A stretch of DNA of 64,000 nucleotides from M3007 sp041736625 (lineage in GTDB: Bacteria; Bacteroidota; Bacteroidia; Chitinophagales; Saprospiraceae). The DNA is taken from NCBI GenBank assembly GCA_041736625.1, contig JBGSTG010000137.1, positions 52,799-116,798 on the forward strand, given 5' to 3'. Shown here in pieces: positions 34,707 to 43,158 of this stretch. The position numbers were made by a program, and so were the translations under genes. Each line of letters opens with the position of its first letter. The stretch's first letter is position 1. The notes beneath the pieces were generated by a model. It was not told the origin of the DNA and did not search any database. It saw only the letters and a list, made by a program, of their open reading frames with translations.

Positions 34707-36248
34707 ATGAACGGAAAACTCGATCTCCTCCAGGAAAAACTAGCAGAAGCCCGGCTCGGCGGCGGCCAAAAACGCATCGACACCCAGCACCAGAAGGGCA
34801 AACTCACTGCACTGGAACGCATCCGGCTCTTGCTCGATCCCGGGTCTTTTGAGGAGATCGGCGCCCTGGTGACCCACCGCTGCACTGATTTTGGCATGGC
34901 CGAACAACACGTTCTTGGCGACGGGGTGGTGACCGGCTACGGCACCGTGAACGGCCGACTGGTGTACGTTTTCGCCCAGGATTTCACCGTTTTCGGTGGG
35001 TCCCTCTCCGAAACGCACGCCGAAAAGATCTGCAAGATTATGGACCTCGCCATGCGCAACGGCGCGCCCGTGATCGGCCTGAACGACTCCGGGGGCGCGC
35101 GCATCCAGGAGGGTGTGAACTCACTCGGGGGGTATGCCGACATCTTTTACCGCAACGTGTTGTCCTCCGGAGTGGTTCCCCAGATATCTGCCATCATGGG
35201 CCCCTGCGCCGGCGGCGCGGTGTACAGCCCGGCCATGACGGACTTCATCATCATGGTCGAAGGGTCGTCTTACATGTTCGTCACCGGCCCCAATGTGGTC
35301 AAAACCGTCACCAACGAAGAGGTGAGCAGCGAGGAGCTCGGCGGCGCCACCACCCACGCCACCAAGTCCGGCGTCACCCACCTGGTGGCGGCCAACGACC
35401 TGGACTGCATCGAAAAAATCAAGCGGCTGTTGTCTTTTGTTCCCCAGAACTGCGAGGACACCGTACCCCATCTCCCGTATGAAATGGGCGACGAGTTCCG
35501 CGAACAATTGCGCAGCATCGTGCCCGAAAACCCCAACCAGCCGTACGACATCCGGGATGTCATCAACAACACGGTGGACACCGAATCCTTCATGGAAATT
35601 CAGGAGTCTTTTGCCGAAAACATCGTGGTCGGGTTTGCGCGACTGGGCGGACGCAGCATCGGTATCATTGCCAACCAGCCGATCAGCCTGGCCGGGGTGC
35701 TCGACGTGAACTCGTCCAAAAAAGCCGCCCGGTTTGTGCGTTTCTGCAACTGCTTCAACATCCCGATGTGGGTGCTGGTCGACGTGCCGGGCTTCCTGCC
35801 GGGCACCGACCAGGAGTGGAACGGCATCATCATCAACGGATCCAAGCTGCTCTTCGCATTTTCGGAGGCCACCGTGCCCCGCGTGACCCTCATCACCCGC
35901 AAGGCCTACGGCGGCGCCTACGACGTGATGAACTCCAAACACATCGGCGCCGATATGAACTTCGCCTGGCCCAGCGCCGAGATCGCCGTGATGGGCGCCA
36001 AAGGCGCGTCGGAGATCATTTTCAAACGCGAAATTGAAACGGCGCCCGACCCGGCAGCCAAACTGGCGGAAAAGGAAAAAGAATACGCCAACACTTTTGC
36101 AAACCCCTACCGCGCCGCCGCCCGCGGGTACATCGACGAGGTCATAGACCCCGCAGAAACCCGCCGCAAACTGATCAAAGCCTTCGCTATGCTGGAAAAC
36201 AAGGCGGTGGCCAGACCCCGAAAAAAACACGGCAACATCCCTTTGTAA
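34707..36248 (+). CDS. Acyl-CoA carboxylase carboxyltransferase subunit beta (propionyl-CoA carboxylase-like)
   Basis: A 513-residue carboxyltransferase of the PccB/AccD5 type, with two crotonase-like halves. The acyl-CoA-binding loop reads SGGARIQEGVNSLGGYADIF, the oxyanion-forming Gly pairs lie in GPCAGGAVYSPA, and the second half has DVPGFLPGTDQEWNG and RKAYGGAYDVMNSKHIGAD. It transfers CO2 from biotin to propionyl- or acetyl-CoA. Length and start (MNGKLDLLQEKL) fit the family. The biotin carboxylase and BCCP subunits are not in this window. rdgB follows 20 bp later. Confidence 0.9.
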   Translation: MNGKLDLLQEKLAEARLGGGQKRIDTQHQKGKLTALERIRLLLDPGSFEEIGALVTHRCTDFGMAEQHVLGDGVVTGYGTVNGRLVYVFAQDFTVFGGSLSETHAEKICKIMDLAMRNGAPVIGLNDSGGARIQEGVNSLGGYADIFYRNVLSSGVVPQISAIMGPCAGGAVYSPAMTDFIIMVEGSSYMFVTGPNVVKTVTNEEVSSEELGGATTHATKSGVTHLVAANDLDCIEKIKRLLSFVPQNCEDTVPHLPYEMGDEFREQLRSIVPENPNQPYDIRDVINNTVDTESFMEIQESFAENIVVGFARLGGRSIGIIANQPISLAGVLDVNSSKKAARFVRFCNCFNIPMWVLVDVPGFLPGTDQEWNGIIINGSKLLFAFSEATVPRVTLITRKAYGGAYDVMNSKHIGADMNFAWPSAEIAVMGAKGASEIIFKREIETAPDPAAKLAEKEKEYANTFANPYRAAARGYIDEVIDPAETRRKLIKAFAMLENKAVARPRKKHGNIPL

Positions 36249-36268
36249 ACCACCCAGACTATCCCGGC

Positions 36269-36844
36269 ATGCAGCTCGTATTCGCCACCCATAACCCAAA
36301 CAAAGCCCGGGAAATACAGCACATCCTCGGGCCCGGTTTTGAGGTAAAAACCCTCACCGACATCGGTTGCCTGGAGGAAATACCCGAGACGGCCGACACC
36401 CTGGAGGAAAATGCGCTGCTCAAGGCGCGTTATGTAAAAGCCTCTTACGGGTATGATTGTTTCTCGGAAGATACCGGTCTGGAGGTGGAAGCCCTGGGCG
36501 GCGCGCCGGGGGTGCATACTGCGCGTTATGCCGGGGAGGCCAAAGACCCGAACGCCAATATGGATCTGCTGCTGCAAAACCTGGCGCCCCACGAAAACCG
36601 GAAGGCCCGGTTTCGCACGGTCATCGCCCTGGTGCGCGACGGCCGGGAAACCCTGTTGGAGGGCATCTGCCCGGGCCACATCGCGGAAACGAAAAGTGGC
36701 CAACAAGGGTTTGGATACGATCCGGTGTTTATCCCCGACGGTTACCGGGAAACCTTCGCAGAACTGGGCGATGACGTGAAAAACCGGATCAGCCACCGGG
36801 CGGTGGCGACTGAAAAGCTGAGACTTGCGCTTACCGGTGCGTAA
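36269..36844 (+). CDS. rdgB: Non-canonical purine NTP pyrophosphatase (RdgB/HAM1 family)
   Basis: A 191-residue Maf/HAM1-fold enzyme. It begins with the signature LVFATHNPNKAREI (nucleotide-binding SxNxxK-like loop), followed by DTLEENALLKA, SEDTGLEVEALGGAPGVHTARYAG and GQQGFGYDPVFIP. It hydrolyses dITP, XTP and similar nucleotides to monophosphates, protecting DNA from deaminated bases. It shares an operon with the carboxylase gene and is convergent with lepB, 2 bp away. Confidence 0.93.
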   Translation: MQLVFATHNPNKAREIQHILGPGFEVKTLTDIGCLEEIPETADTLEENALLKARYVKASYGYDCFSEDTGLEVEALGGAPGVHTARYAGEAKDPNANMDLLLQNLAPHENRKARFRTVIALVRDGRETLLEGICPGHIAETKSGQQGFGYDPVFIPDGYRETFAELGDDVKNRISHRAVATEKLRLALTGA

Positions 36845-36846
36845 GA

Positions 36847-38421
36847 CTAAAATTTGTTCGCCGAAGAGAACACCCGATCCCAGTTCACCCCGTTAAAGAG
36901 GGAGCCGTCTTTTCCGCTGAGCCAGATGAACAGCGGCTTGCCAACGATGTGGTCTTCGGGCACGTAACCCCACACACGAGAATCTTCGGAGTTGTTCCGG
37001 TTGTCGCCCATCATCCAGTAGTAGTTCTGCCTGAACGTGTAGGTGGTGGCGGGTTGCCCGTTGATGAGGTATTGATCGCCCCGAATTTCCAGCTTGTTCA
37101 ACTCGTAATCGCGGATCAATCGCTCATAAAACGGCATGCTCTGTGGCGTAAGCGCCACGGTTGCCCCTGCTTTGGGGATGTAGATGGGGCCGTAATCCTC
37201 CATGGTCCAGGCGCCGTAATATTTGGCGTCGTTCGGATAAACGTAACCCGGGTAGGGCGAGGCGATCTGGATTTTTTCCACTTTCACATCGGGTCCGAGG
37301 GCTTTTATCTTTTCTACCTGTTTGGCGTCGAGGTTAAAACGCCCCTCTTGCGGGTCGCCGGCGTCGTTCAGGCTGACCCCCATTTCCGCCAGTTTTTTCA
37401 GGCTGATGCTGCCGGAGGCGTTGCTCACCTGGTAGGTGTACTGCATGTGGGTGGGGTTGGGCGCCACCTGGCCGTTGATGTACAGCTGGGCGCCGCGAAT
37501 CTCCAGGCTGTCGCCCGCCACGGCTACGCAGCGCTTGATGTAGTGGTCTTTTTTGTCGATGGGCCGCGTCACCACGGGCATATTCGGCGCCTGCTTGTCG
37601 TAGCCCAGGCGGCGCCACTGGTACACGTCGAACGTCCGACCGGGGACAATGACCACACTGTCGCCGGCAGGGAAATTGAACACCACGGATTCGTTGCGGT
37701 CGATGCTTTCTATGGCCGGGAGGCGGTTGTAGCGCAACGCGGGTTTTTTCAGATAAGATTCCGTGTTAATAACCGGCATGCGGTTGTGGATCAGGGGAAA
37801 CTGCAGCACCGTCATGGGTGTGCGTATGCCGTAATGGGCTTTGCTGACAAACAGGAAGTCCCCGACTTTCAGGGTGCCTTCCATAGAGGACGTAGGGATG
37901 ACAAACGCTTCGATGAGGAACATCCGGATAAAAGCGGCGGCAAAAACGGCGAAGATGATGGCTTCCGTCCATTCACGGCCGATGGACTTGTGGTAGGGGT
38001 TGGTCGCGTCCATCTTGCGGATTTTTCCCTTGTCGCCGGCCTTCACTGCGGCGTCGTACTCCGCGCGGAATGCCCGGTACTGCGTCAGCACAGGCCCTCC
38101 GTATTTGGCCTGAGGATCACGGCCGAGGAGGAAATAAGGAATGGGGGCGTACACCACCGCCATAAAGGCATCCCAGAAGCTGTGTTTCCCGAAAGAGCGC
38201 GACAGGTCGATCGCCAAACCCGCATAAATAAAAATATTGACCACCGGAAAGAGCAGCCAGAGCGCGTAGACGGGCTTGCGGCCGACCAGCTTGCACCATT
38301 CCACCTCTTTCATCCCTGGTACCAGCGCCTTCCAGGCGGGCACGCCGGCCTTTTCAAATAATTTCATCATGCTCAGGCTGAGCAGGATGTACAAAACGAT
38401 AAGAAAAAGAAGAACCGACAT
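36847..38421 (-). CDS. lepB: Signal peptidase I (Bacteroidota long form)
   Basis: A 524-residue membrane protease. Three hydrophobic segments (1-20, 50-72, 85-100) precede the S26 catalytic region. The nucleophile is Ser179 in IPTSSMEGTLKVGD and the general base Lys296 in DHYIKRCVAVAGDSLEI. The box GDNRNNSEDSRVWGYV lies near the C-terminus. It removes signal peptides from Sec-exported proteins. It is longer than the E. coli enzyme (324 aa) because of the extra N-terminal membrane part and an insertion between the Lys box and the GDNR box. Confidence 0.92.
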   Translation of the reverse strand: MSVLLFLIVLYILLSLSMMKLFEKAGVPAWKALVPGMKEVEWCKLVGRKPVYALWLLFPVVNIFIYAGLAIDLSRSFGKHSFWDAFMAVVYAPIPYFLLGRDPQAKYGGPVLTQYRAFRAEYDAAVKAGDKGKIRKMDATNPYHKSIGREWTEAIIFAVFAAAFIRMFLIEAFVIPTSSMEGTLKVGDFLFVSKAHYGIRTPMTVLQFPLIHNRMPVINTESYLKKPALRYNRLPAIESIDRNESVVFNFPAGDSVVIVPGRTFDVYQWRRLGYDKQAPNMPVVTRPIDKKDHYIKRCVAVAGDSLEIRGAQLYINGQVAPNPTHMQYTYQVSNASGSISLKKLAEMGVSLNDAGDPQEGRFNLDAKQVEKIKALGPDVKVEKIQIASPYPGYVYPNDAKYYGAWTMEDYGPIYIPKAGATVALTPQSMPFYERLIRDYELNKLEIRGDQYLINGQPATTYTFRQNYYWMMGDNRNNSEDSRVWGYVPEDHIVGKPLFIWLSGKDGSLFNGVNWDRVFSSANKF

Positions 38422-38463
38422 GGCGAGTTATGGAAAGGGGACGTCCCTGGTTTTAAATGTTCA

Positions 38464-38471
38464 CAAAGGTA
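38464..38471 (-). promoter_or_regulatory. -7 element (TACCTTTG) of lepB
   Basis: On the - strand TACCTTTG ends 42 bases before the ATG at 38421. Confidence 0.55.
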
Positions 38472-38535
38472 ACCGCAGCGATCCCAACAAGCATTTTGTG
38501 TAGACCAGCGGCGCAAAACAGTCGATCAAAGCGGC

Positions 38536-39933
38536 TTAAGCCTCATCGGAAGCCCGTTTTTTGCGACGGGTTTTGAAGATGTCCACCACTTCCTTATCGG
38601 TCAGGAAACCGAAGTCGACAAAAGTCGTAGACACAAAGCGCTTGATGTCCTGGTAATCCTTGCCGCGCTTGTCGGTGTATTTGAGCAGTAGTTTGCGGAC
38701 GTAGTTCATGGACTGTTTTTCCACGGCCTGGTTGAACTGCTGGTTGTTGAAGATCTTCATATACAGGCCGAAGATTTTGTTGAGCTCGAAATAGTCGGCA
38801 TATTCCTCCTCAATCAGGCCGTTGATCAGGCGCTCGAAATATTGGAGGATGAGATGCCTCAGGCATTCGCTCTCTACCGAAAGCCCTTCGTGGCCGTTGT
38901 AAAAATCCTGCACCGCTTCGATGGTGTCGGGATGCACGTAACCCAGGCTGTGCACTTTGTCCGCAATGCGATAAAACTCCGACAGTTTGTCTTTGTATGC
39001 CTTGTCAATGCTGCGGCTCATGCGCTCGTCTTCGCGGCTGCCGATTTGTACCTCCGAGCCTTGTAATTCGGCCAGGAAACGCAGGAACTGTTTATCGAAA
39101 CCGGGGAATGCACGCCGCTCCCTTTCAAAATGAGTAGAAAAGGACTTTTGCTCGTCGGCGGTCCGTTCCATGAAAAGGCCGTAGATGGACAGCATTTCCA
39201 GGTATTCGGGTGTTCCATAAAATTCGGAATTGTCTAAAAAGGCGACGATTTTGTCTTTCAGGCTCGAGTTGTCGCTGCCCACGGCGAAGCGTTTGAGCAG
39301 GAAGAGGCGGAGGGCGGAGAAATTGGCCTTCATTTCGCCCAGGGTCTCAGGGAACTCGGCGGAGAAGTACAATTCGTTGCGGAACTGCCGGGCGTAGCGT
39401 TCGTAGAGCTGTTCGCGCTCGTGATGATCGCGGAAGCGGTCGTTTTTTTGCTGCAGGAAAAAGTTGCGCACTTTTTTGTTCTCCACCTGGGCGAGCAGGT
39501 TGGTGATCCAAATGTCGCTGCTGAGCGCGAACCCAACCTGAATGGTTTGGCCGATGCGCTTTTTGAGTTGATCGAAGTGCACGCTGTTGGCGATGGCCAG
39601 CAGCACTTCCTTGAAGTGATCGTTCGGACGCAGGTAGCGAAACTGGTTGTTGACCTCCCCGCGCAGGACCGCGAAGCCGAGGATGCGCGGCAGGTAAAGG
39701 CCTTCGAACGCCGGATCGAGCATGTAACGCTCCAGGGCCGCGAGTTGCAGGGGCGCCTCGGCGGCCACCTGGTTGTGGAGTTCAGCCATTTGGGGTTCAA
39801 AAACACCCCGGAATTCGTTGTACAACTCGTCGTCTTCCTCCTCCAGGTACTGGGCCAGCAAAGGGGATTCCTGTATGGTTGCCGCCAGTTCGTTGAGGCG
39901 GTCGTAGTAGTTTTCGGATAATGGTTCCAGCAT
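38536..39933 (-). CDS. Uncharacterised 465-residue alpha-helical protein
   Basis: No family recognised. The protein is soluble (no signal peptide or membrane helix), charged and probably almost entirely helical. Tyr/Phe-rich segments such as YYDRLNELAATIQESPLLAQYL, the internal FRDHHEREQLYERYARQF and a lysine-rich tail (FKTRRKKRASDEA) stand out. Start ATG 39933 is used; the frame continues upstream to a TTG inside a hairpin but that start is unlikely. It lies downstream of rpsP on the same strand, with its own TATCTTTG promoter and a terminator-like hairpin in the leader. The long coding frame and codon use like its neighbours argue that it is a real gene. Confidence 0.7.
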   Translation of the reverse strand: MLEPLSENYYDRLNELAATIQESPLLAQYLEEEDDELYNEFRGVFEPQMAELHNQVAAEAPLQLAALERYMLDPAFEGLYLPRILGFAVLRGEVNNQFRYLRPNDHFKEVLLAIANSVHFDQLKKRIGQTIQVGFALSSDIWITNLLAQVENKKVRNFFLQQKNDRFRDHHEREQLYERYARQFRNELYFSAEFPETLGEMKANFSALRLFLLKRFAVGSDNSSLKDKIVAFLDNSEFYGTPEYLEMLSIYGLFMERTADEQKSFSTHFERERRAFPGFDKQFLRFLAELQGSEVQIGSREDERMSRSIDKAYKDKLSEFYRIADKVHSLGYVHPDTIEAVQDFYNGHEGLSVESECLRHLILQYFERLINGLIEEEYADYFELNKIFGLYMKIFNNQQFNQAVEKQSMNYVRKLLLKYTDKRGKDYQDIKRFVSTTFVDFGFLTDKEVVDIFKTRRKKRASDEA

Positions 39934-39955
39934 GTTAAACTGTTTTGGATATTTT

Positions 39956-39994
39956 AAAAAGACCTGATAAAACCGCAAAGGGCTTTACCAGGTC
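39956..39994 (-). terminator. rpsP terminator or leader attenuator
   Basis: On the - strand GACCTGGTAAA pairs with TTTATCAGGTC (one G-U pair, 12-base loop) and is followed by TTTTT. It lies 54 bases beyond the rpsP stop but also downstream of the -7 box at 40015-40022, so it would be in the 5' leader of the next gene. Confidence 0.7.
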
Positions 39995-40014
39995 TGTTTC
40001 TACTTTGCACAGGG

Positions 40015-40022
40015 CAAAGATA
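40015..40022 (-). promoter_or_regulatory. -7 element (TATCTTTG) upstream of the unknown gene
   Basis: TATCTTTG on the - strand lies between the rpsP stop and the hairpin at 39956-39994, 81 bases before the ATG at 39933. Confidence 0.5.
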
Positions 40023-40047
40023 CGCGAAGACGGGACTTTTCAGGCCC

Positions 40048-40677
40048 TTATTCTGCTGTTTTTTCTGCGTCGTCAGTCGATTCCGCAGTGGGAGCAGCCT
40101 CCTGCGCGGGGGCTTCTGTTGCGGTTTCTTCGGCAGCTACCGGGGTGTCGACAACCGTTTCGGTTTCAGCGACGGCTGCCACTTCGGGAGCGGCTTCCAC
40201 TTCAGCCGGAGCGGCTTCTACTTCGGGAGCAGCTTCCTCAACGGGGGCTTCTGCCTTCGGTTTGGCTTTGGGTTTGCCGTCGATAGCCAACACCAGTTGT
40301 TGTTTCTTCTCTGCTACTTTTTCCTTGTGCTGGGTGATGGCCTTGTCTTTGTTCTCCAGCCAGGCGTTCAGTTTTTCCAGCGCCTGCTCTTCCGTCAGCG
40401 CGCCTTTTACTACGCCCATGTGCAGGTGTTTTTGAAAAAGCACTCCTTTGTAGCGCAGGATGGCCCGAACCGTATCGGTTGGCTGGGCGCCGTTGATCAG
40501 CCATTTGAAGGCCAGTTCACGGTCCAGTTCAATGGTGGCCGGTTGGGTCAGGGGGTTGTACGTACCGACTTTTTCGATGAAACGGCCGTCGCGCGGGGAA
40601 CGGCTGTCGGCAATCACGATGTGGTAAAAGGGCGCCTTGCTGCGACCCTTGCGCTGTAAACGTATCTTAACGGACAT
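40048..40677 (-). CDS. rpsP: 30S ribosomal protein S16 with long Ala/Pro/Glu-rich C-terminal tail
   Basis: The first 85 residues are a standard S16: SVKIRLQRKGRSKAPFYHIV, DSRSPRDGRFIEKVGTYNP and the GAQPTDTVRAIL loop. The mature Bacteroidota form continues with a Lys/Gln-rich helix (about 90-140) and a low-complexity Ala/Glu/Pro/Val tail to residue 209. S16 binds 16S rRNA and is needed for small-subunit assembly. Start ATG 40677 (MSVKIRL) matches the family start. A TACCTTTG box is 83 bases upstream. Confidence 0.95.
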   Translation of the reverse strand: MSVKIRLQRKGRSKAPFYHIVIADSRSPRDGRFIEKVGTYNPLTQPATIELDRELAFKWLINGAQPTDTVRAILRYKGVLFQKHLHMGVVKGALTEEQALEKLNAWLENKDKAITQHKEKVAEKKQQLVLAIDGKPKAKPKAEAPVEEAAPEVEAAPAEVEAAPEVAAVAETETVVDTPVAAEETATEAPAQEAAPTAESTDDAEKTAE

Positions 40678-40760
40678 GCGACTACGAAAATTTAAGGTGA
40701 AAAACGACACGATACCGCTCAATTACTTCCATAAAAGGAACGTCGAGCTTTTCGCGGGCG

Positions 40761-40768
40761 CAAAGGTA
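40761..40768 (-). promoter_or_regulatory. -7 element (TACCTTTG) of rpsP
   Basis: Perfect TAnnTTTG match on the - strand, 83 bases upstream of the rpsP ATG (40677). Confidence 0.6.
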
Positions 40769-40842
40769 CGCGCCGTTGTGCTATTTTCCAAACCAATTTT
40801 TAAAAATTGCTGTTCTTTGTTCCATCATTTGGCCAGACGCAC

Positions 40843-41082
40843 ATGCTTAAATACCCGCTGATTCTACTGATACGGCTCTACCAGCTCACCTTGTCACCCC
40901 TGCTCGGGGTCAACAAATGCCGCTATCAGCCTACCTGCTCGCACTACATGATCGATGCCATCCGGGAATGGGGCGTGCTGCGGGGCCTGTGGATGGGCCT
41001 GCTGCGCATCGGGCGATGCCACCCCTGGAGCAACCACCCAATGCACGACCCGGTACCCAAACGCGGAGAAAAAACACCCTGA
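40843..41082 (+). CDS. yidD: Membrane protein insertion efficiency factor YidD
   Basis: A 79-residue protein with the YidD signature: LLIRLYQLTLSPLLG, CRYQPTCSHYMIDAI (conserved Cys pair) and GRCHPW. It has an amphipathic N-terminal helix and assists YidC in inserting membrane proteins. ATG 40843 (MLKYPLILL) fits the usual family start; an upstream in-frame start at 40807 would add 12 unrelated residues. It is divergent from rpsP. Confidence 0.92.
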   Translation: MLKYPLILLIRLYQLTLSPLLGVNKCRYQPTCSHYMIDAIREWGVLRGLWMGLLRIGRCHPWSNHPMHDPVPKRGEKTP

Positions 41083-41129
41083 GATGCGGCGAACAGGTGT
41101 AGCGAGCATGCAGAAAACAAAGCAAATTA

Positions 41130-41151
41130 GCCCACGGCTTCAGCCGTGGGC
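41130..41151. repeat. REP-like palindrome (GCCCACGGCT/AGCCGTGGGC)
   Basis: A perfect 10-bp inverted repeat with a two-base TC loop, 48 bases after yidD. Similar GC-rich palindromes are mobilised by RAYT transposases, of which a fragment lies at 23647-23826. There is no T-run, so it is not a standard terminator. Confidence 0.65.
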
Positions 41152-41211
41152 GGAGTAGGGGGAGATGGAGGAAAGAGAGAAGCCCGAATTGCATACGTGC
41201 AAATATTTCAT

Positions 41212-41219
41212 TAAATTTG
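41212..41219 (+). promoter_or_regulatory. -7 element (TAAATTTG) of the SBBP-repeat gene
   Basis: TAAATTTG lies 84 bases upstream of the ATG at 41304 in an AT-rich stretch. Confidence 0.5.
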
Positions 41220-41303
41220 CATCAAAATATTTATTCAAAGAACCAAACATTTACCTCATGTTGCGATCCACTCTTTTCCTCCCCGCCCTTCTTCCCAAAC
41301 ATC

Positions 41304-43082
41304 ATGCAAAAAAAACCCGCCACCCTCGCCATCATCATCCACCTTGCTTGCGCCTTGTACGCCCAGTCGCCCAACAGTTACCAACTGGCATACACCACCT
41401 ATCTCGGAGGCGTCCATTTTGAACAGGCCCGGGATCTGGCGGTCGATAAAGACGGCAATATTTATGTAACCGGCGGCACCTCTTCCAACAATTTCCCCAC
41501 CACGCCCGGCGTCTACAACACGGTTTACAACAATGCCGGAAGCGCAACAGTGGGCACGTGGGGCCCGATGATGGTATTCATCGCCAAGTTTACGCCCCAG
41601 GGAGACCTGGTCTGGTCGACCTACCTCGGCGGGCCGAATTACGACAGGGCATACGCCATTGAGGTTGACCAGCATGGATACGTTTATGTCGGGGGCCGGG
41701 CCGGCGATGATTTTCCCACTACTCCCGGTGCTTTTCAGGAGCAATTCACCCAATTTGGCGGCAAAAACAACCTGTATGGCCACCAGAACGGATTCATTGC
41801 CAAGCTGTCGCCCGACGGCGCCCAACTCCTCTGGTCCACATATTACGGTTCAGACAGCTACGGTTTTTTCCGGGATATAGACATTGACGAAGAGGGCTAT
41901 GTATACGGCATCCTGAATGCGGTGAGCACCAAGCCGGGCGGGATTCCGAATGACGCATTTGATCCGGACCACAATGGCGGTTACGACATGGTGGCCGTAA
42001 AATTCAAGCCGGACGGCAGTGATGTGGTATGGGCCACTTTTTTGGGCGGCTCGGGTGAGGATCAGGGCGGCCCGTCCATTCGGGTCGGTCCCGACAAAAG
42101 CGTGTACGTAGCCGGGAGCACCAAATCAACCAATTTCCCTACAACCGCCAATGCCGTGCAGAAACAACGCAAAGGCCCGGAGGACATGTTTGTTACCCGC
42201 ATTGCGCCGGACGGGAAATCGCTGATCTACTCCACTTACTTTGGCGGCAGCGCCGGCGAGTTCTCTGAAACGCACAGCCTGTTTGTCGATCACCTTGGTC
42301 AGGCTTATGTTGCCTGCGGAACGTCTTCATCCGATATGGCAACGACCCCTGGCGCAATGAAAGGCCAAAAGCCCGGAACCGACATCGACGGCTTATTTTT
42401 CAAGTTGTCGACTGACGGGGCCAATGTGCTGGCTTGCACCTACTTCGGCGGCATTGCCAACGATGCGCCGGAAGGTCTGTACGTGGATTCCCTGCAAAAT
42501 TTGTACGTAGGAGGCGGCAGCAACTCCGATGGACTGCCGGTAACCCCCAATGCGCATCAGCTTCAACGAAAAGGCGGCCACGATGGGTTCGTGGTAAAAT
42601 TGAACCCCGATTTTTCGGCGCCCCTGTATTGCACCTATTTTGGCGGCGGCAAGGATGAGGCTGTCCGGGCATTTCATGTATCCGGCGATGGCTACATTTG
42701 CCTTTCCGGCCAAACCCTTTCCATCGATCTCCCGGTGACGGCAACCGCCTTTCAAACATCCCATGGAAGCCCCAATAACAACAACCGGGCAGATAGCTAT
42801 CTGGCTATTTTGCAAGGTGGTGTATCCACGTCATCAACCTATTTACAGAAAAATGTTCGGGTGGATTTATTTCCGAATCCGGCTAGGTCGGAATTTTTTG
42901 TGCTGAATCATGGGTTTGTTTTTGAGAAAATTGCCGTTTTCGACCCATTGGGTCGACGGGTACTTGAGCAACCCCTGCTTGGCAATGGCATTGATATTCA
43001 AAAACTTGTTCCGGGAGAATATCTGGTAAGACTGGAAATGAAAGACAGCAATTTTGTATTTAGCAAATTAATAAAATATTAA
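41304..43082 (+). CDS. Secreted SBBP-repeat beta-propeller protein with T9SS type A sorting domain
   Basis: A 592-residue exported protein. Signal peptide residues 1-20 (ending CALYAQ) are followed by about eight SBBP/YVTN-like repeats, each with YxTYxGGxxxD...AVDxxGNxYVTGxTxSxxFPTT. These are expected to form a beta-propeller. From about residue 510 comes a T9SS type A sorting domain (VDLFPNPARSEFFV, FDPLGRRVLEQ, GEYLVRLEM). The start ATG 41304 begins a proper signal peptide. It is probably an extracellular binding or adhesion protein; no enzymatic motif is visible. Confidence 0.87.
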   Translation: MQKKPATLAIIIHLACALYAQSPNSYQLAYTTYLGGVHFEQARDLAVDKDGNIYVTGGTSSNNFPTTPGVYNTVYNNAGSATVGTWGPMMVFIAKFTPQGDLVWSTYLGGPNYDRAYAIEVDQHGYVYVGGRAGDDFPTTPGAFQEQFTQFGGKNNLYGHQNGFIAKLSPDGAQLLWSTYYGSDSYGFFRDIDIDEEGYVYGILNAVSTKPGGIPNDAFDPDHNGGYDMVAVKFKPDGSDVVWATFLGGSGEDQGGPSIRVGPDKSVYVAGSTKSTNFPTTANAVQKQRKGPEDMFVTRIAPDGKSLIYSTYFGGSAGEFSETHSLFVDHLGQAYVACGTSSSDMATTPGAMKGQKPGTDIDGLFFKLSTDGANVLACTYFGGIANDAPEGLYVDSLQNLYVGGGSNSDGLPVTPNAHQLQRKGGHDGFVVKLNPDFSAPLYCTYFGGGKDEAVRAFHVSGDGYICLSGQTLSIDLPVTATAFQTSHGSPNNNNRADSYLAILQGGVSTSSTYLQKNVRVDLFPNPARSEFFVLNHGFVFEKIAVFDPLGRRVLEQPLLGNGIDIQKLVPGEYLVRLEMKDSNFVFSKLIKY

Positions 43083-43086
43083 TATT

Positions 43087-43152
43087 AAAAAACCCTCGCC
43101 CAGGAAATTGCCCTTGGCAATATCCAAGTAAGTTCCCAGGCGAGGGTTTCCT
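43087..43152. terminator. Bidirectional terminator between convergent genes
   Basis: AACCCTCGCC (43091-43100) pairs with GGCGAGGGTT (43139-43148). An inner stem (TTGCC/GGCAA) lies within. A-rich sequence flanks the left arm and TTTCCTTT the right, so it can stop transcripts from the SBBP gene and from the porin gene. Confidence 0.75.
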
Positions 43153-43158
43153 TTACAC

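Noticed and set aside
40048..40260. Low-complexity end of rpsP considered as a frameshift
   Set aside because: The frame stays open with an Ala/Glu/Pro tail, which is common in S16 of Bacteroidota.
41304..43082. Internal protein repeats considered as DNA repeats
   Set aside because: The SBBP units are similar only at protein level; the DNA has diverged.
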